Notes: a model not told the origin generated them from the letters alone. DNA of 64,000 bases from Gnetum montanum (GCA_015680685.1 MNCI01016193.1:237619-301618), one strand, 5' to 3'. Positions 22,171 to 34,509 are shown, counted from the stretch's first letter. Translations and numbers: made by a program.

Positions 22171-23560
22171 TTATTAATCCTTGCCATCCTCAACTGTTTA
22201 GCTATGAGAGATATCCCCCATTCTAGTAACAAGCGGGATTAATAACCACTTTTTATTTTCTTTAATTTTACAACTTTTTGTTTTCCAGTTTTTCAGTTTT
22301 CAAATTCTTGCTTTATCATTTTTGTCTTTTTATCTTTTTATGTTGTTGTAAGTAATCTCATCTACTAATAAAACACTTATGTGGATCGTTGGTTGAGGTG
22401 TGTTCTATGTTATCAAGTCTCGAATGATCAATTATTTGGACAGTGAGCCCATTACACCCACTCATCCATTATAAAAATAAGAGGTTCTGTTCGAGGGTAC
22501 AATGATATTCTTGACATTTTTAAAACTTAAAATTAATTTTGTGTTCATTGTACCCTGAATAAAGAAGGATGGATCAAGAGGGAATGATTAGGGTGTGACA
22601 TCAAGGGGACTTGCGGATTCTCTTTGGTGACATCTATGGGAGTAATCATGCAACGTGGCTGTACTAAGATCCTTGTAGATCTAATGAAAAATGGGAGTAA
22701 GAGTAATCAAGAGGGCACTCAAAAATCCAATGCTTTTCTAGGGGGTCCCACTAGAAAGACATGTACCCATGCCTGAAGGTTGGTGGCTTATTTGGATTCA
22801 GCAATTAGAAAAAAACAAAAAACAAAGGAAGTGCCACAAAACAAAAATCACTCCTCCCTTGAACAAAATGCCAAATGATCATACGCCTTGTTGTTATGGT
22901 ACTCTCATATTTTCTCATCATGGGATGAAACAATGCGATGTCACTGATTAGAGGAATGTACTTGGTCCTAATCTTGGAATGACGGGTTAATGACACCTTA
23001 ATCATGCTTTGCACGCAGGATTCACTGTGCCCTGGGTCAGTTACCTCGTGTTCCAATCTCTACGATCCTGTCTATACTTCATCTCATCTCACTATTCGTT
23101 TAATTGTAGCTCGTGTTGTGTGTAACATTGAACTCTTACATCATTCGGTGATATTTACATGTGTGTGTTTTGTGGAATTAGTGTAGATTACATTTAACCC
23201 TTCTAGTGCCCACGGACACTTTAAGTGTGGTTACAAAAGGGCATTATAGGTTAGAACCTACTTTGGGGAGGACCCACTTGTGTAATATTTTGTAATTTTC
23301 ACTTATGACACAACTCACACACACCATTTCTTACCCTCAGCCTATCTTTCATAACGCTCTTTCCCTACTATTATCCCTCTGAATTTCAATGTTCCGATGT
23401 ACCATTACATAGCGTTTTTCTTACCACCCAAGGTCCTTATTGATAAAATTCACATCATCATCATTAATTGTGCCTTTAGAATTAATGGAATTACCCTAGA
23501 AACCTTTAACATGTGTCACATGTCCTTATTTTCATAGTTTATCTTCCAAAAAACCTTAAA
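22171..23560 (+). other. B non-coding region between gag and the internal promoter module
   Basis: Collinear with A, D and E but without long open frames: a T-rich spacer (22245-22345), a block ending CAGTGAGCCCATTACACCCA (from about 22441), GATTAGGGTGTGACATCAAG (from about 22587), a small inverted repeat ACACTTTAAGTGT (23216-23228) and CCTACTTTGGGGAGGACCCA (from 23257). No protease or RT. Confidence 0.7.
23257..23280 (+). promoter_or_regulatory. Conserved TTTGGGGAGGA block (B copy)
   Basis: CCTACTTTGGGGAGGACCCA plus four bases is near-identical at 58133-58156 (D), 12157-12180 (A) and, inverted, 42072-42095 (E), amid poorly conserved sequence. TGGG-GAGGA-CCCA can form a small hairpin with a purine-rich loop. 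The role is unknown; an RNA packaging or processing signal is one possibility. Confidence 0.55.
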
Positions 23561-23593
23561 AATTTGGTATTTTTGTTGTGCCTCATGTTATTA

Positions 23594-23690
23594 GGGCCGT
23601 GATATTGCGTACGCGATATCGCAGCCGACGTGATATTGCGTACGCGATGTATCATATGTGATATCACATCCCTGCAACCTATAAATAGGT
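23594..23690 (+). promoter_or_regulatory. B internal promoter-like module (palindromes + TATA)
   Basis: Repeats of GATATTGCGTACGCGATATC-type palindromes (23600-23670) sit just upstream of CTATAAATAG (23679-23688). This is the layout of the U3 promoters of A and B, but it lies inside the element about 480 bp upstream of the acceptor site of the coiled-coil frame. E has a homologous stretch at the same place. It may drive a separate transcript of the second frame. Confidence 0.55.
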
Positions 23691-24162
23691 GATCCCCCTG
23701 CAACACTTAGCATCATTTTTTCCATTCACTCGGGGGAGTTTTTGAATTTTTTCTCTACAACTTGCAATTGAGCAACCCTTGCTTTTCTCACTATATCTTG
23801 CTCGCTGGTACTCCAATTTTAATTTTGTTTGAACCTGCTTGAACCTAAAGTGTTTAGCTTAGTTTTGGGGGAGGGACATCTGCTGAAAAGCACCTAACTT
23901 TTTTGGAATTTATCATCGCCCAAAGGACATCATCTAGGGTAATTAGCTATAACACTTAGAATAATTGTGCCTAAAAATCATTTAACCCTTAGGTATACCG
24001 GGAAACTAAAAATTGGAAGCCACCTAAGTCATAGGATTCATTATTACAATCTTTCGAGAAAGATCACATGAAGATAAACAAATTAATTAATTAAGGCAAG
24101 CAGTAAGGTATAACCTAACTTTGGTAACAACCTTATTAACGATTGGTCTCGTGTGATTGCAG

Positions 24163-24925
24163 ATGGTCCTGAAACATGGACAACAGGAAGGTCCTACTCA
24201 AGGTGTGATCAAACAACCTAGGAGAGGTGAAGGAAAAGTTTCTGTAACATGCAGAATAGGAGGAATAATCATTTAGTATCCATCAAGAAAACCCTACTAC
24301 TGTACAATTAAGGCAGGTGAAAGGAGGAGTTGTTGTAGTGTCTGAACAGGGATAATATCTCACGCTAACCTAGGATTGTGTTCAGACCATCCATGAAAGG
24401 TCCATATTCACTGTAGTGATCATGGAATTAAACTTTGGACCTTTTGTAGAATTTTCTTTAGTGGCCGTTAGGGATCACCTCAAAGGATCCCCATTATGGC
24501 CTACCCTCTCTAAAAGCGATGCCTGGTACTTAGGACAAAAATACCAATTTTGGCACAATAAAGAAGAAAGAACCACGGTTAACAATTGCGGTGTGACTGT
24601 TGACTTCTCTATTCAAGCCATTTCAGAAGTATTATACCTTCCGAATACAGGGCCAAAAGTTGCTCAGAACCAGCTAGACACTTTTAGAATCGAGCAACTT
24701 AATAAATTGTTGACAGAGAATAAAAGGGTGGCAGAAGAAAAAGAGAAGGCTGACTGGGATGCCTTTATGGTAGAAGTGCAAACCTACACGTGCACCAAGG
24801 CACTCAAGGCCTTACAAGAGGAGAAACTCCAGGCTATACTTTGACGCTATCAAATTCCAAGACCTAGAGCGCAAGAAAAGGGAAAGACAACTATGGAGGA
24901 GCCACCGCCACCAGGAACTACATGA
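24163..24925 (+). pseudogene. B second frame: coiled-coil protein, internally deleted
   Basis: The region follows an acceptor-like GTGATTGCAG (24153-24162) and an ATG. After an interrupted start, an open frame at 24416-24844 carries LNFGPFVEFSLVAVR, WYLGQKYQFWHNKEERTT and VDFSIQAISEVLYLPN, then runs into a Lys/Glu-rich coiled coil (KRVAEEKEKADWDAF). After a stop the sequence continues to a C-terminus EEPPPPGTT, stop at 24923. The homologous frame in E is about 900 codons, so the middle is deleted here. The N-terminal block is reminiscent of the domain called putative plant transposon protein in databases (from memory, unverified). The function is unknown. It sits where pol, or an Athila env-like frame, would be. 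Confidence 0.6.
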
Positions 24926-25099
24926 GTTCCATCCAATTTTGTAATCATAGGATTTTCTTTTGTGTTGTGTCTTAATTTTGTTCTAACTCCACACTATGGC
25001 ATGAATCCATTCTAGCCAGTCAATAATCCCATACCTATTCACTGTGTAATCAATGGAGCTTGTTCTCACTTTAACTTGAGGATGAGTTTTCATTCAGTC

Positions 25100-25108
25100 A
25101 TGGGGGTA
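25100..25108 (+). promoter_or_regulatory. B polypurine tract
   Basis: ATGGGGGTA directly precedes the TGATGAG start of the 3' LTR, as in A and D. Confidence 0.85.
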
Positions 25109-25972
25109 TGATGAGTCATGAATTTTCTAACAGCTACGATAACACACCCACGATAACGCACCCATGATATCGCATGGGCCACGATATCGCGTCCTTCCCT
25201 ATGATATCGTGTACGCGATATCACAACCTGCCACCAATTCTATAAATAAGAGGTGGCTCTCCCTTATTTCTCCATCCAATTTTAGTCCCTTAGAGAAGCT
25301 TTCATAGTTTTCCCCTTCCAGAGATAGAATATTTTCCAGTGTCTGCCCACAGTGTGGTGATTGTAATTATACGGCATCCTTTATTTGAGTGTGACATACT
25401 TGGACATGCACATGACTGAAAATAAAGATCGAGATTACTTCATCATTGTAGCATTCACTTAGTTTAATTAATTAATTATTTAATTGTTATTTATTGCTTT
25501 CTTAGTTAATCTCTCTCACCCTTATCTCATGTTAAATGCGGAATGAGTACGACTTAATCACGAGCATTTAAGTGTGACTACTTGGTAACCCAGTAGCGTA
25601 CCTAGGCCATGCACTTGGTAATCCCAGTGGTAGTCGTGCACGAAGTCCAAGATGTGTATGGATGATTAAGGAATGGATGCTCATCGTACTTAGGCTAGTT
25701 AGATTCTCTTACCCTCTCTCTCCTAGCTTAGTTAATCTTACTTTCCATTGCCTTCAGGAGTAGCATTAGATTAGGAACCACATCATACACCTCACTCTGG
25801 ACTAAACCATATGTGACAAAGATAATACTAGTCCAGGTGGGAAGACAGTGAATTGCGACCTAAGGCTAATTTTCTAGGTGCCACAACTAGTCCGTCTACG
25901 GAGTTCGACCGGATCGTGTGTGTAACGCTCGTATTCATATGGTTGAGTGTAGGGGTACCTCAACACTCATCA
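25109..25972 (+). repeat. B 3' LTR (864 bp)
   Basis: TGATGAGTCATG..ACTCATCA. U3 has a longer set of GATATCG motifs (25166-25222) than the 5' copy, then TATAAATA (25241-25248). It is otherwise closely similar to the 5' LTR with scattered substitutions and small indels. Confidence 0.9.
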
Positions 25973-25977
25973 ATGAC

Positions 25978-26632
25978 AAAAGAAAAAGAATGAGGACCAT
26001 GTTCATTGCCAGTGTAATAAGTTCTTGAGTGTGATGGGGTTCAACAACAATCCTTACCTTAGCCTTCATTTCTCCTTTTAAACCTATTTTCTCAAAATTC
26101 AAAAAAGAGAAAAGTAAATATTCCCTTTCCATTTCCTAATTTTCCTAATTTTCTTTATCCCTTTTCACCCATTCCTTTTTTAAACTTCCAAGGAAAAAAA
26201 ACAAATTCAAGGAAAAATCTGAAAGTTGTGGCTAGCTATGATCTAAGATAAAAATGTCCTCTTTATTAAGTTTGGTATAAATTTTAAGTTCAAAGTAATC
26301 CTCATGCTTATTTCTTTATTCATGAGATGATTGGGAATGAAATCTTAAATATATATTTTAACTATATATATATAGTTAAAATTATGATTTATAAATAATA
26401 TATGTTTAGATCTTGATTAAACAAGGTGGTGTCTTGGGTGGCTTATGTTTAATACTCACTTGATTATATGATTATTTTAATCACATTTAAAATGGCATGG
26501 TTTGCTTTTGAATTTCAATTTGTCAATGTTTTGGGACCTTTTGATTCCTTGTCTTTTGCATCCCCTTTTAAAATTTCTATGGTTTTGCTATTCTTGCACT
26601 TACTTGCAATTTCTAATGTGGGGGCTAAGGGT
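25978..26632 (+). other. Y 3' non-coding region right of B, with polypurine tract
   Basis: AT-rich sequence without coding potential that ends in GTGGGGGCTAAGGGT (26618-26632). This purine tract abuts the LTR start at 26633 and is Y's plus-strand primer site. Confidence 0.7.
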
Positions 26633-28592
26633 TGGTGCCAACACTCCCATGCTAGCATGGAACCTTGATTAAATAAGTTCTAGTCCATTGATAGTTAAAA
26701 ATCCTATGGTTTTAGCTCATCTTGTAATAAAACTAGTTGCAAGTTTGGGTCACAATTTAGAAATGGCCCTATTCCTCAATAATTATCATGTTAGCCATAC
26801 ATCATAAAGTATATCTACAGTCATTCTTTGGTTTGACAGTCATAGTTAGGTATGAAATATGATAATTTAGAGAATTTAAAAAGCTTAAAGAGGAGTTTAA
26901 TGATAACTTAAGTGTGACTTTATGTACCAACCTTTACCTAACAAGCTAATGAGATTATCACTTATGCAACCTATCATTATCCATTGTTAATAAAAAATAA
27001 AATAAAAATAAAAAAATAAGTAAAGGAGTTAGGATGTTAAGTGATTCAAAGTTGGTATTCTCAGATACCATTTATGATACCATCTCCCTATTGAGAACTA
27101 TTAATTATTTAGCTTGCAAGGAATTTCTTGGCTTGTAACCGTTACTGGGCATTTACAATGGTCATCCCTACAACCTTTCCTTCGCAAGTTTTCCTATTTT
27201 TCCCACCTTTCATGTAGATGCAAATGTTACTAGACATAGCAATGAAATTTTGTGATCCATTTTGATACATAAAAGAAATGGAAGTTGTAAGAAATCTTCA
27301 CCTTTCCCTATCCATCTACACTATGAATGGAGGCATGCTTCGTTGGTTTTGGCATGTCAGAGACACTAGGAATTGTAACAAAAAATTACAGGAAATCTTT
27401 TGAAGCCTCCTCTATGACTCTGACGAAAATGGTGGTGATGCAAGTATTTGCGAGATGGCTTCTCACATGTAGCACGACAGGTGAACGACACTTCTACCAG
27501 ATAGTGTTGCAAGATAGGTTCCAACAGAAATAGAACATGAAATGGCACACAGTTTTTATTCTTCCATGGAAACAAAGGTTTTTGTTTCCAGTAGAGTTCT
27601 CTCCTGCTGTTGTGTGTTTTTGTAGTAGCACATTTCTCCTACACCAAGTTCGTACAACCACTTGTTGAGCAGCAATTGGGCATGGCTCCCTATCATTTTT
27701 ACAATTGCATGTTTCTATAGCCATTACTTGCGCTTGGGTGGTGGGAGTTGTGCATTTTTTGCCACATGATTGATGGTGTTTGTTGCTATTTTTACATGTG
27801 ATTAGTGGATGTTATGCATGAGTGGTGGCAATGGACATTACAATGGATGTTATGTGTGGGTAGTAATTGTCATGGCCATTACACATAGGTGGTGGCTCCT
27901 CATGTGTTAGACTAGTCCGTATAAATTCCTTGGCAAGGAAAGAGGATACAGACATGAAGTAGAAAGCTAGCTATGGTGGTGGGGTTTTCTCCAAGTGGAT
28001 TCACAATGGAAAACCCCAGGGTTCTCTCTTACTTTTGTTGCTTATTTCGTGGTTGTCCTAGAGGTAGTTTGGGGTAGAGTAGCAGGTAGATTCAATAGTT
28101 AAAGGTTGCATGCTCATTAAAAGAGGTATGCTTCTTGCAAACACTAGTAAGCAAGGCTACACCATAAGTCATTCCATTTGTGCTTGTTTTAAGCTAAGTT
28201 ATCATTTCATTCTGTCATTTTATATTTTTGCAATTGAACTATGGTCTCTGTGCTATGGATTAAACACATAACCCATTTTACCTCAAAACTTAGGGTAATC
28301 CTATCCAAGCTATCAACTATTTCCTACTTTAATTTCACATTTTATTGATACACAAGTTTATTGTTGAAAATTTAAAAAGAAAACAATTGTCTTTCTATCA
28401 AAATTATCTTGAATTGCCCTTTATATTTCCTTGTTAAAATCATTTTAACTTACTAGCATCTTTATATGTCATGTTGCCCTACTAGCTGAGACTATTCCCA
28501 AGTTCTTGTACCCATATAGGAGGTGCCCTAAACAATAGCCTCCATAAACAAGTTTTTTAGGTGTTGATGTGTCCAAAATTTATGTATCAACA
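26633..28592 (+). repeat. Y 3' LTR (1960 bp, uninterrupted)
   Basis: Starts TGGTGCCAACACTCCC and ends ..TATCAACA. It is the uninterrupted counterpart of the split 5' LTR and gives the reference for A's insertion site (CCCCAGGGTTC near 28015-28025). Divergence from the 5' LTR includes several indels. The next base begins the hAT relic. Confidence 0.85.
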
Positions 28593-30480
28593 ATTACTTG
28601 AGAAAAAAGCTTCACTGCTAAAGTTTGAAGTGTAGGAGTATCTCCACCATCCAACTGGATCTTTTTGAGCTATTCCATCCATATCAAGTATAGCATCTTG
28701 ACATTTAAATGCTTTTGTATGTTCTTTAGTAAATTGAAGTCATTCTTTTCGAATTAAGCTAGCCTCACAAGATGAATATAACCGTTTAACATATTCTAAG
28801 AAACCTATTCTTACATCGAAATCATCACAAGGCCTTGTTGGATTTATATCTCTAGGTTTTGAAGAATACCACTTAATATTTAATGCATATGCAGCCATGT
28901 GCAGTGGGATATTTATAGCATTCCATCTTTTTAGAATCAATGTAAGTAACTGAGCAGTACAAAAATCAAGAGAGTTATCCATTTCTAGAATTCCTCTTTT
29001 TAATTTCTGTTAACATATTTTTATAAATTGCAAAAATTACTCCTAATGTAGTTGTATCTATATTGGCATAATGAATGAAATCAACAATAGGTTGCAACAT
29101 GCCAACAATTCTCCTACAATATAACAAATATTTATTTTTAATAAGATATAAAAATGCAAACAATAAAAAAATAAAGAATTACATTTTAAATAAATTATTT
29201 CTTACTTCACTTGTTTCCACCACTCATTTGATAAAATCTTTTCTCTAACACTTTTTCCCATATTTGTTATAACCATTATTTGTAATGATTTTTGTATCTC
29301 TTGCATTCTCTCTAGCATTATGAAATATAAAGCATACTTGTTTCATTAAATTTATAATTAGTTTAGCATTAATAAATCAAATCTCTTAAAAACACACAAT
29401 ATAGATTTTCAGATTCTATTACCTTGTTTCTGTAGGCTTTTTAAAAGTCTTATTTTTGACACATTCTCTTAATGAAGAATTTCAATAATGTTGATTGCAA
29501 ATGAAAATTTGTATGTCTCTTGCATCTATAATAAAATTTTTCACCCAATCAATTTTACCAATATCATGAAGTGTATTATTTAGAGAATGAACACAATAAG
29601 GAGTTCAAAATATATTTGGATGAATCATTTCTATCATTTTTTCTACATACCTACCAACAAGAGCTAAATCTACTATGATTTGAATAACATTGCTTGAACC
29701 AATAGCTGCAATTGTTATCTTTAATCATTTGGCTTGAAAATTAACATTTTTTATATGATTAGGGTAGTGTGTAGCTTTAAGGAAAAATGTTTCAAGTTGA
29801 CAACTAATTCTAATATTAATTGATGAACGTTAACAAACATCAGTCCATCCATCCATTATAACAAAACAACCACTTTGTTGCCAAAATTGTTTCCATTCCT
29901 CCAACTTTTTCATGCCAAGTTTATACCTCTCATTAAGAAGATCATTTTGATTCTTATCTTTAGGTGGAGGGATATAAGATGGACCTACCATATAAAACTA
30001 TTAATTTTATTAATAATTTTAAATAAAAAATGATAGTTTAAATTTTGAAAATATTATCTGCTTCAATGACACAACGAAATGCTTCTTTGAATGAAGGAGT
30101 ACATGCAAGCTTGAATGGTAATCCATTTGCATAGAACATTTTTGCAATATTGATATTAGCTTTTATTTTTTAAAAACTTGAAAATTTATTTCTATTTGTT
30201 GAACTATTCTTTTTCTTGGCTGTACAACATCCTCTGTCTTGTTTTTGCTTCCCTCTGTTCGAACACTTACAACAATACTCTTTATCATAGTCCTTATTTG
30301 GAAGTAGTTATACATAGCTTTTTCAAGATATGGAAATTTACATGCAATAACACATGTTCCTATTTTATTTTCTAATTTCTGAAAGAAATGATGATGTATT
30401 TCATGTACCACTTGTAGTGAATTCATGGCTACATACATAACACTTCCATCTTTTGCTTCCATCTCCTCCACTCCTACAAG
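28593..30480 (-). pseudogene. hAT-family transposase (DUF659-type), main part, degenerate
   Basis: Minus-strand translation, N- to C-terminal. A possible BED-finger remnant lies at 30163-30471. YMVGPSYIPPPKDKNQNDLL and WQQSGCFVIMDGWTD (29870-29990) match the DUF659 core (GCSIMSDGWTD). FFLKATHYPNHIKN, IQIIVDLALVGRYVEKMI and IFWTPYCVHSLNNTLHDIGK (29560-29720) follow the family's VFLKSVDAS, VVQVVTDN and CAAHCIDLMLEDIGK. Then come a Trp-containing linker (29216-29330), LHMAAYALN (near 28895, cf. LHAAAYFLNP) and DPVGWW plus TPTLQTLAVKLFSQ (28600-28680), the start of the C-terminal dimerisation domain. Stops, frameshifts and intron-like gaps abound. The rest of the C-terminus is at 4830-5145; Y split the gene. 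Such transposases cut and paste DNA with 8-bp duplications. Confidence 0.8.
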
Positions 30481-32464
30481 TGTCTAATTGTGTTACAAAC
30501 TATTTTAAGGGAGATTTCAAAATAAATCTACCTCTTCAAAATGGTTTCAAATTTTCCACATTATGATCTAAGACATTTTTTTCTTTTGATGTATTTTAAT
30601 CCAATAAAGTACTATCTATTTCATTATCATTACTATTTATGTCTTGAATAGAGTCATCTTCATGATTCTGTAAATATTAATGGTAAAAATTAGAAAATGA
30701 GATATCATTGCTACTATTCAATTTGCATGAGTTAAAATGAATTTTAGAAAAACTACAAATAGATATACTTACCAATTACCCAAATTACATTGACTAAGGA
30801 TATCTATTCTTGTCTTTTTTTTGTTTGCATAAAGCTTTTAGGAAAAGGTCTTGAGGGCTTTAAGACTAAAATGTCATTCAATGCAATAAATCTTAAAATA
30901 CAAAACAATAATAGAGTTAGGGAAAAAGTTGAAATACAAAATAATGATAAATTTAAAAATCACAAGATGAAATTTCAATAAGGACAAGAAGAAAAATTGA
31001 AAATTATAGATAGATGTACTTAATAGATGTTAAAAAAATCCTAATCAATAAAATCTATTTATTATTTTGTTTTGCATAGGAGTTTTAGAAAACTATTCCT
31101 TGTGCATTAAAACTAAAATCTTGTAGAATGTAATACAACTAAAAAAGAATGTAAATAAAAAGGAGTAACAAAGATTAAACATGATTGAAACTTGGATCAT
31201 AACTTGAAACTAGATAAAATAATAGAACAGAACCTTGTTAGCAGGAAAGGTTAAAAAATAACAATGCAATGTATTACAATAGTTGTTTTTTCTTTCTTCA
31301 CAATTTATTTCTTTTCTTGTACATCAATGTAAGACAAAATTAATATTGAAAATTGCATAGCAATAACCTTCAATACAAAATAATATCGCAATTTGTAATG
31401 CGTAATACAAAAATAATCACAGGTTGCAACATAGAACAACTTGGAATATCATCACTAAACTGAAGCAAGAAAATTTGCAAAGGTATGGAGAGCATTGAAT
31501 CCATCTACTTACTCAAGAGTCATAATCAAGTCAAACATATAATTTTTACAACCAAAATCATAGCAATAAAATGAATGCACAAGTAAAGCTATCACCTATG
31601 CTTTTTGAATTTTTGGCTTGCTATACCACTCTTATAATGATGCAATCGCATTTTTGCTTGTAAGTAGATGTGATTGAATATATCCTAAAGCATGATGATC
31701 CAAATAGGAACAACTGCAAAAATATAAGTTAATACATAGGAAAGAATCATATGAAAGACATAAATTGATTTTTGGCTTCATTCCTCCATAGAATGATCCT
31801 GTGATCAAGCAAGGAATTCAAGTCTTGATGAACATCGTCATGTTGGAAGCTAAGTCGTAGAGAGATCCTTCAAAGTTTGTTGAAAAAGAAAGGATTGTTC
31901 ATTATTGCTCAAATTAGACACAAGGACCAAAGGAACATTGAATGCCTTTCTTTATTCACCTCTAGTGGAAAATGGATGTGATTGAATGCCTTTACTATTA
32001 CTCACCTCTAGTAGAAAATAACCATGACTCCATTTGCTACGAGCTTTGGCATGGTGGCCATGACACCATTTGCTATGAGCTTTGGCATGTCAACCCTAAG
32101 CAAGGTGCAATTGCAATAGTGCGATAAAGATAATTCGACTTTTGTCATCTCAAAGATTTTGGTGTTGAACACGCCCTTGAAGGAGGAAAAGATAGGTAAG
32201 ATTTTAATGCACAATGCATATATTGAGAAAAAGGCAAAAACTAGTTTAATCCAAACAAAGAAATTGAGTAAAAGTAGGTAACAATTAAATGGGAATGAGT
32301 GTCAAGGTTAACATTTCAATGTATATGTGGAAATTAAGACAACATTTCATTGAAAATTATAAATATGTATCCATTTTGAATTTCATGCACTTTTGCACAC
32401 ACTCCCAAATCTAGCATGAACAATGCATCAAAATTTCTCTAGAATCACAAGTCTCCGATGCATA
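30481..32464. other. AT-rich region, no gene recognised
   Basis: Very AT-rich sequence probably including the 5' part or left arm of the hAT relic. No conserved protein, LTR or RNA gene was recognised. One 32-base tandem duplication is listed separately. Confidence 0.5.
32028..32090. repeat. Tandem duplication, ~32 bp x 2
   Basis: Two adjacent units each contain CCATTTGCTAYGAGCTTTGG, differing by one or two bases. Confidence 0.8.
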
Positions 32465-33039
32465 GATACCAACCATCCCATGCTAACACAGGACCATAAT
32501 CAATAAGTTTTAATCTCATAAAAGATTAGAAATCCTATGGGTTTTCTAACCATGCAAATTATTTGTAATGGTATTTTGGATAAAGTAGAGTAATTATTTA
32601 TGATGGTATTTTGGATAAACCAGAGTAAGCTCAACAAATCAGTAGTAGTTATGGTGATAACTTGCCTTATCTTTGTGGTGGTGGAATAAGTAGAAGAGAA
32701 CCATTTGGTGGGTTTTTTTGTAAGTTAAGAGTATATGAAGATTGTTGTGGTACCAAATGTTAATTACCATACAAAAACAAAAACTCATACCCACCTAAAC
32801 CACTTTAAGACCTTTTATTAGACCTTTTGCTTGTTTTTATTCAAATTAATTAATTATTTTATTTAATTCAATTTGGCACCTCTATTACCTCGTAATATGA
32901 AAGTTGCAAAGCATCTGAATCATGAAATTAATTACTTGATCATTTTCCCTCATAGTAAGTAAGATTAACCCTTAGGATTTCATAATGAGAAAATTGGAAA
33001 CTAAATGAAAAATTGACTACTAATTGCTCGCTAATGATT

Positions 33040-33430
33040 CCAATGGCGGACCATGGTTCCTTGAGCCACTATAGAGCATGCACCCTGGGCCACTGCACTT
33101 GAATAAGGGCAGGTGGGAGTGGCTGCGTAGCACCGTGGCCATGGTTCCCCAACTTCAATCTTTTGCGTCATGTGTTCCTAACCCTCTATTTTTGACCATG
33201 CCACATTTCCACGCTGGTGAGGCCACACATCACCTCAAACCATTGCGTGGTGACTGCCACCGCTTCGATGCCACGCTCGTTTGGAAAGTCGTTTGACACA
33301 AGTTTTGTGAGTGCATCTGCGTGGAACCCAACCAATTTGGCATCTTCTGGTTTAGGAATGCCGTCGAGGTCAATGATGCTAAAGTCGATAGAGGAAAATA
33401 TATCTCAGTCGTTTAATCAACAATGAATCA
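33040..33430. other. GC-richer island with a ~220-bp open minus-strand frame, origin unknown
   Basis: Base composition changes from the AT-rich surroundings. The minus strand is open from about 33415 to 33198 and reads DLDGIPKPEDAKLVGF, NDFPNERGIEAVAVTTQW and SVEMWHGQK before a stop. I do not recognise the family. Overlapping plus-strand frames look unnatural. It may be a captured gene fragment inside the candidate X LTR, or chance. Confidence 0.3.
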
Positions 33431-34509
33431 ATTCATCATTTTACAAGTGTTATGGGTTTGGATCGTGTGGGTTGTTATTCGAATATATGTCTTTATGCTT
33501 TTGCTTGTGTGTTTGTCTTATGACTCAAATTATTCATCAATTACCTTTAATGCACACATTGTCATAATGTTTTAGAGAACCACGTATATCAGTCGAGATC
33601 TTGGTTTTTATGAACATGACACAAAGATGATTAGATTACTCCCATTTTTCATAATTACCAATATCATTCGGATGATTGGCTGTTGTAATGGTAGGTGGTT
33701 CATCCTTACAGATAGCATAATCAATGTGTATCTAGCCTAAATGAAGAAGAATTCTCTCCTTCCGTACCTTATAATTATCACCCTTTAATTTAGGAATGTC
33801 ACATTTGAAATGAGAGTAGCTTACAGGTTGTACAATTGCATAATTAAACATGCTTATGTCACTAAATTTGAGGTTAAAATACCATAAGACATGTTTACCA
33901 TTGTAAATCATGTAAAAATATAAATCAAATGACATAAAATTTCTTGTGGGCTAAATTTTAATTCAAACTAATTCATATATCCTTACGATAAAACTATTAA
34001 ATTATATTCCTTCCCTTAATCCCTATGGGCAAATTAAGAAAAATAATTTAACATATCATCCTAATTAATCATATTAAATATAATAAAAATTCATGTGAAA
34101 TAAAGTTTATTGTATTACATATGATTAATCACAATTTGATTTTCCATGTGATCCACAACTTTTAACAATTTTGCACAATTAAAGATGTTGTGGTTACTCT
34201 CATTGTACAAAAAAAAAGGTCACAAGTTATAATTTTATGAAAGAAAAACTATGCATTACGAAATCTTTAATATTCTTTAGATAAAGCAACTTTATGCATA
34301 GTTCAAAACCCCAAAATATCACCTAAACAAGCAGCTATCACACCTTGCAAAAAGAAGGAACCCTCATAAAACAATGTCGTAGATGTTAGTAATTTCACAA
34401 GGATACCCATCACAATCATAAACAAGCCTTCCAATTACTAACTAGTAATGGCATCAAGATAGAGACAAAATGAAGCTCTGATACCAAATGTGAAACAAAA
34501 TTTGTGAAT

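Larger units (their letters stand above)
18928..25972 (+). mobile_element. Element B: pol-less gag + coiled-coil ORF LTR retrotransposon nested in Y
   Basis: LTRs 18928-19815 and 25109-25972 start TGATGAGTCATG and end ACTCATCA. The TSD is imperfect, AGGAC (18923-18927) versus ATGAC (25973-25977). The interior holds a tRNA-Asp primer-binding site, gag, a T-rich spacer, the conserved TTTGGGGAGGA block, an internal TATA module, an acceptor-like site, a second coding frame with coiled-coil character, and a polypurine tract. There is no RT, RNase H, integrase or protease. Length is 7045 bp. Confidence 0.9.
5410..28592 (+). mobile_element. Element Y: decayed Ty3/gypsy LTR retrotransposon hosting nested A and B
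   Basis: Two related ~2 kb repeats bound this element: 5410-14412, interrupted by A, and 26633-28592. Both start TGGTGCCAACACT and end ..AACA. The right copy is preceded by a purine tract GTGGGGGCTAAGGGT, as expected of a 3' LTR. Between them lie gag (from 14993), protease (16720-17336), an RNase H-like remnant and collapsed RT/integrase pieces (17340-18180), then a 3' non-coding region interrupted by B. Removing A and B leaves about 9.1 kb, a normal size for an autonomous gypsy element. The LTRs differ by many substitutions and indels, so Y is old. It was inserted into the hAT relic. Confidence 0.85.

Noticed and set aside
23404-24162. Solo LTR inserted in B at the internal TATA module
   Set aside because: No TG..CA ends with a TSD were found, and E has homologous sequence at the same internal position, so it is part of the element.
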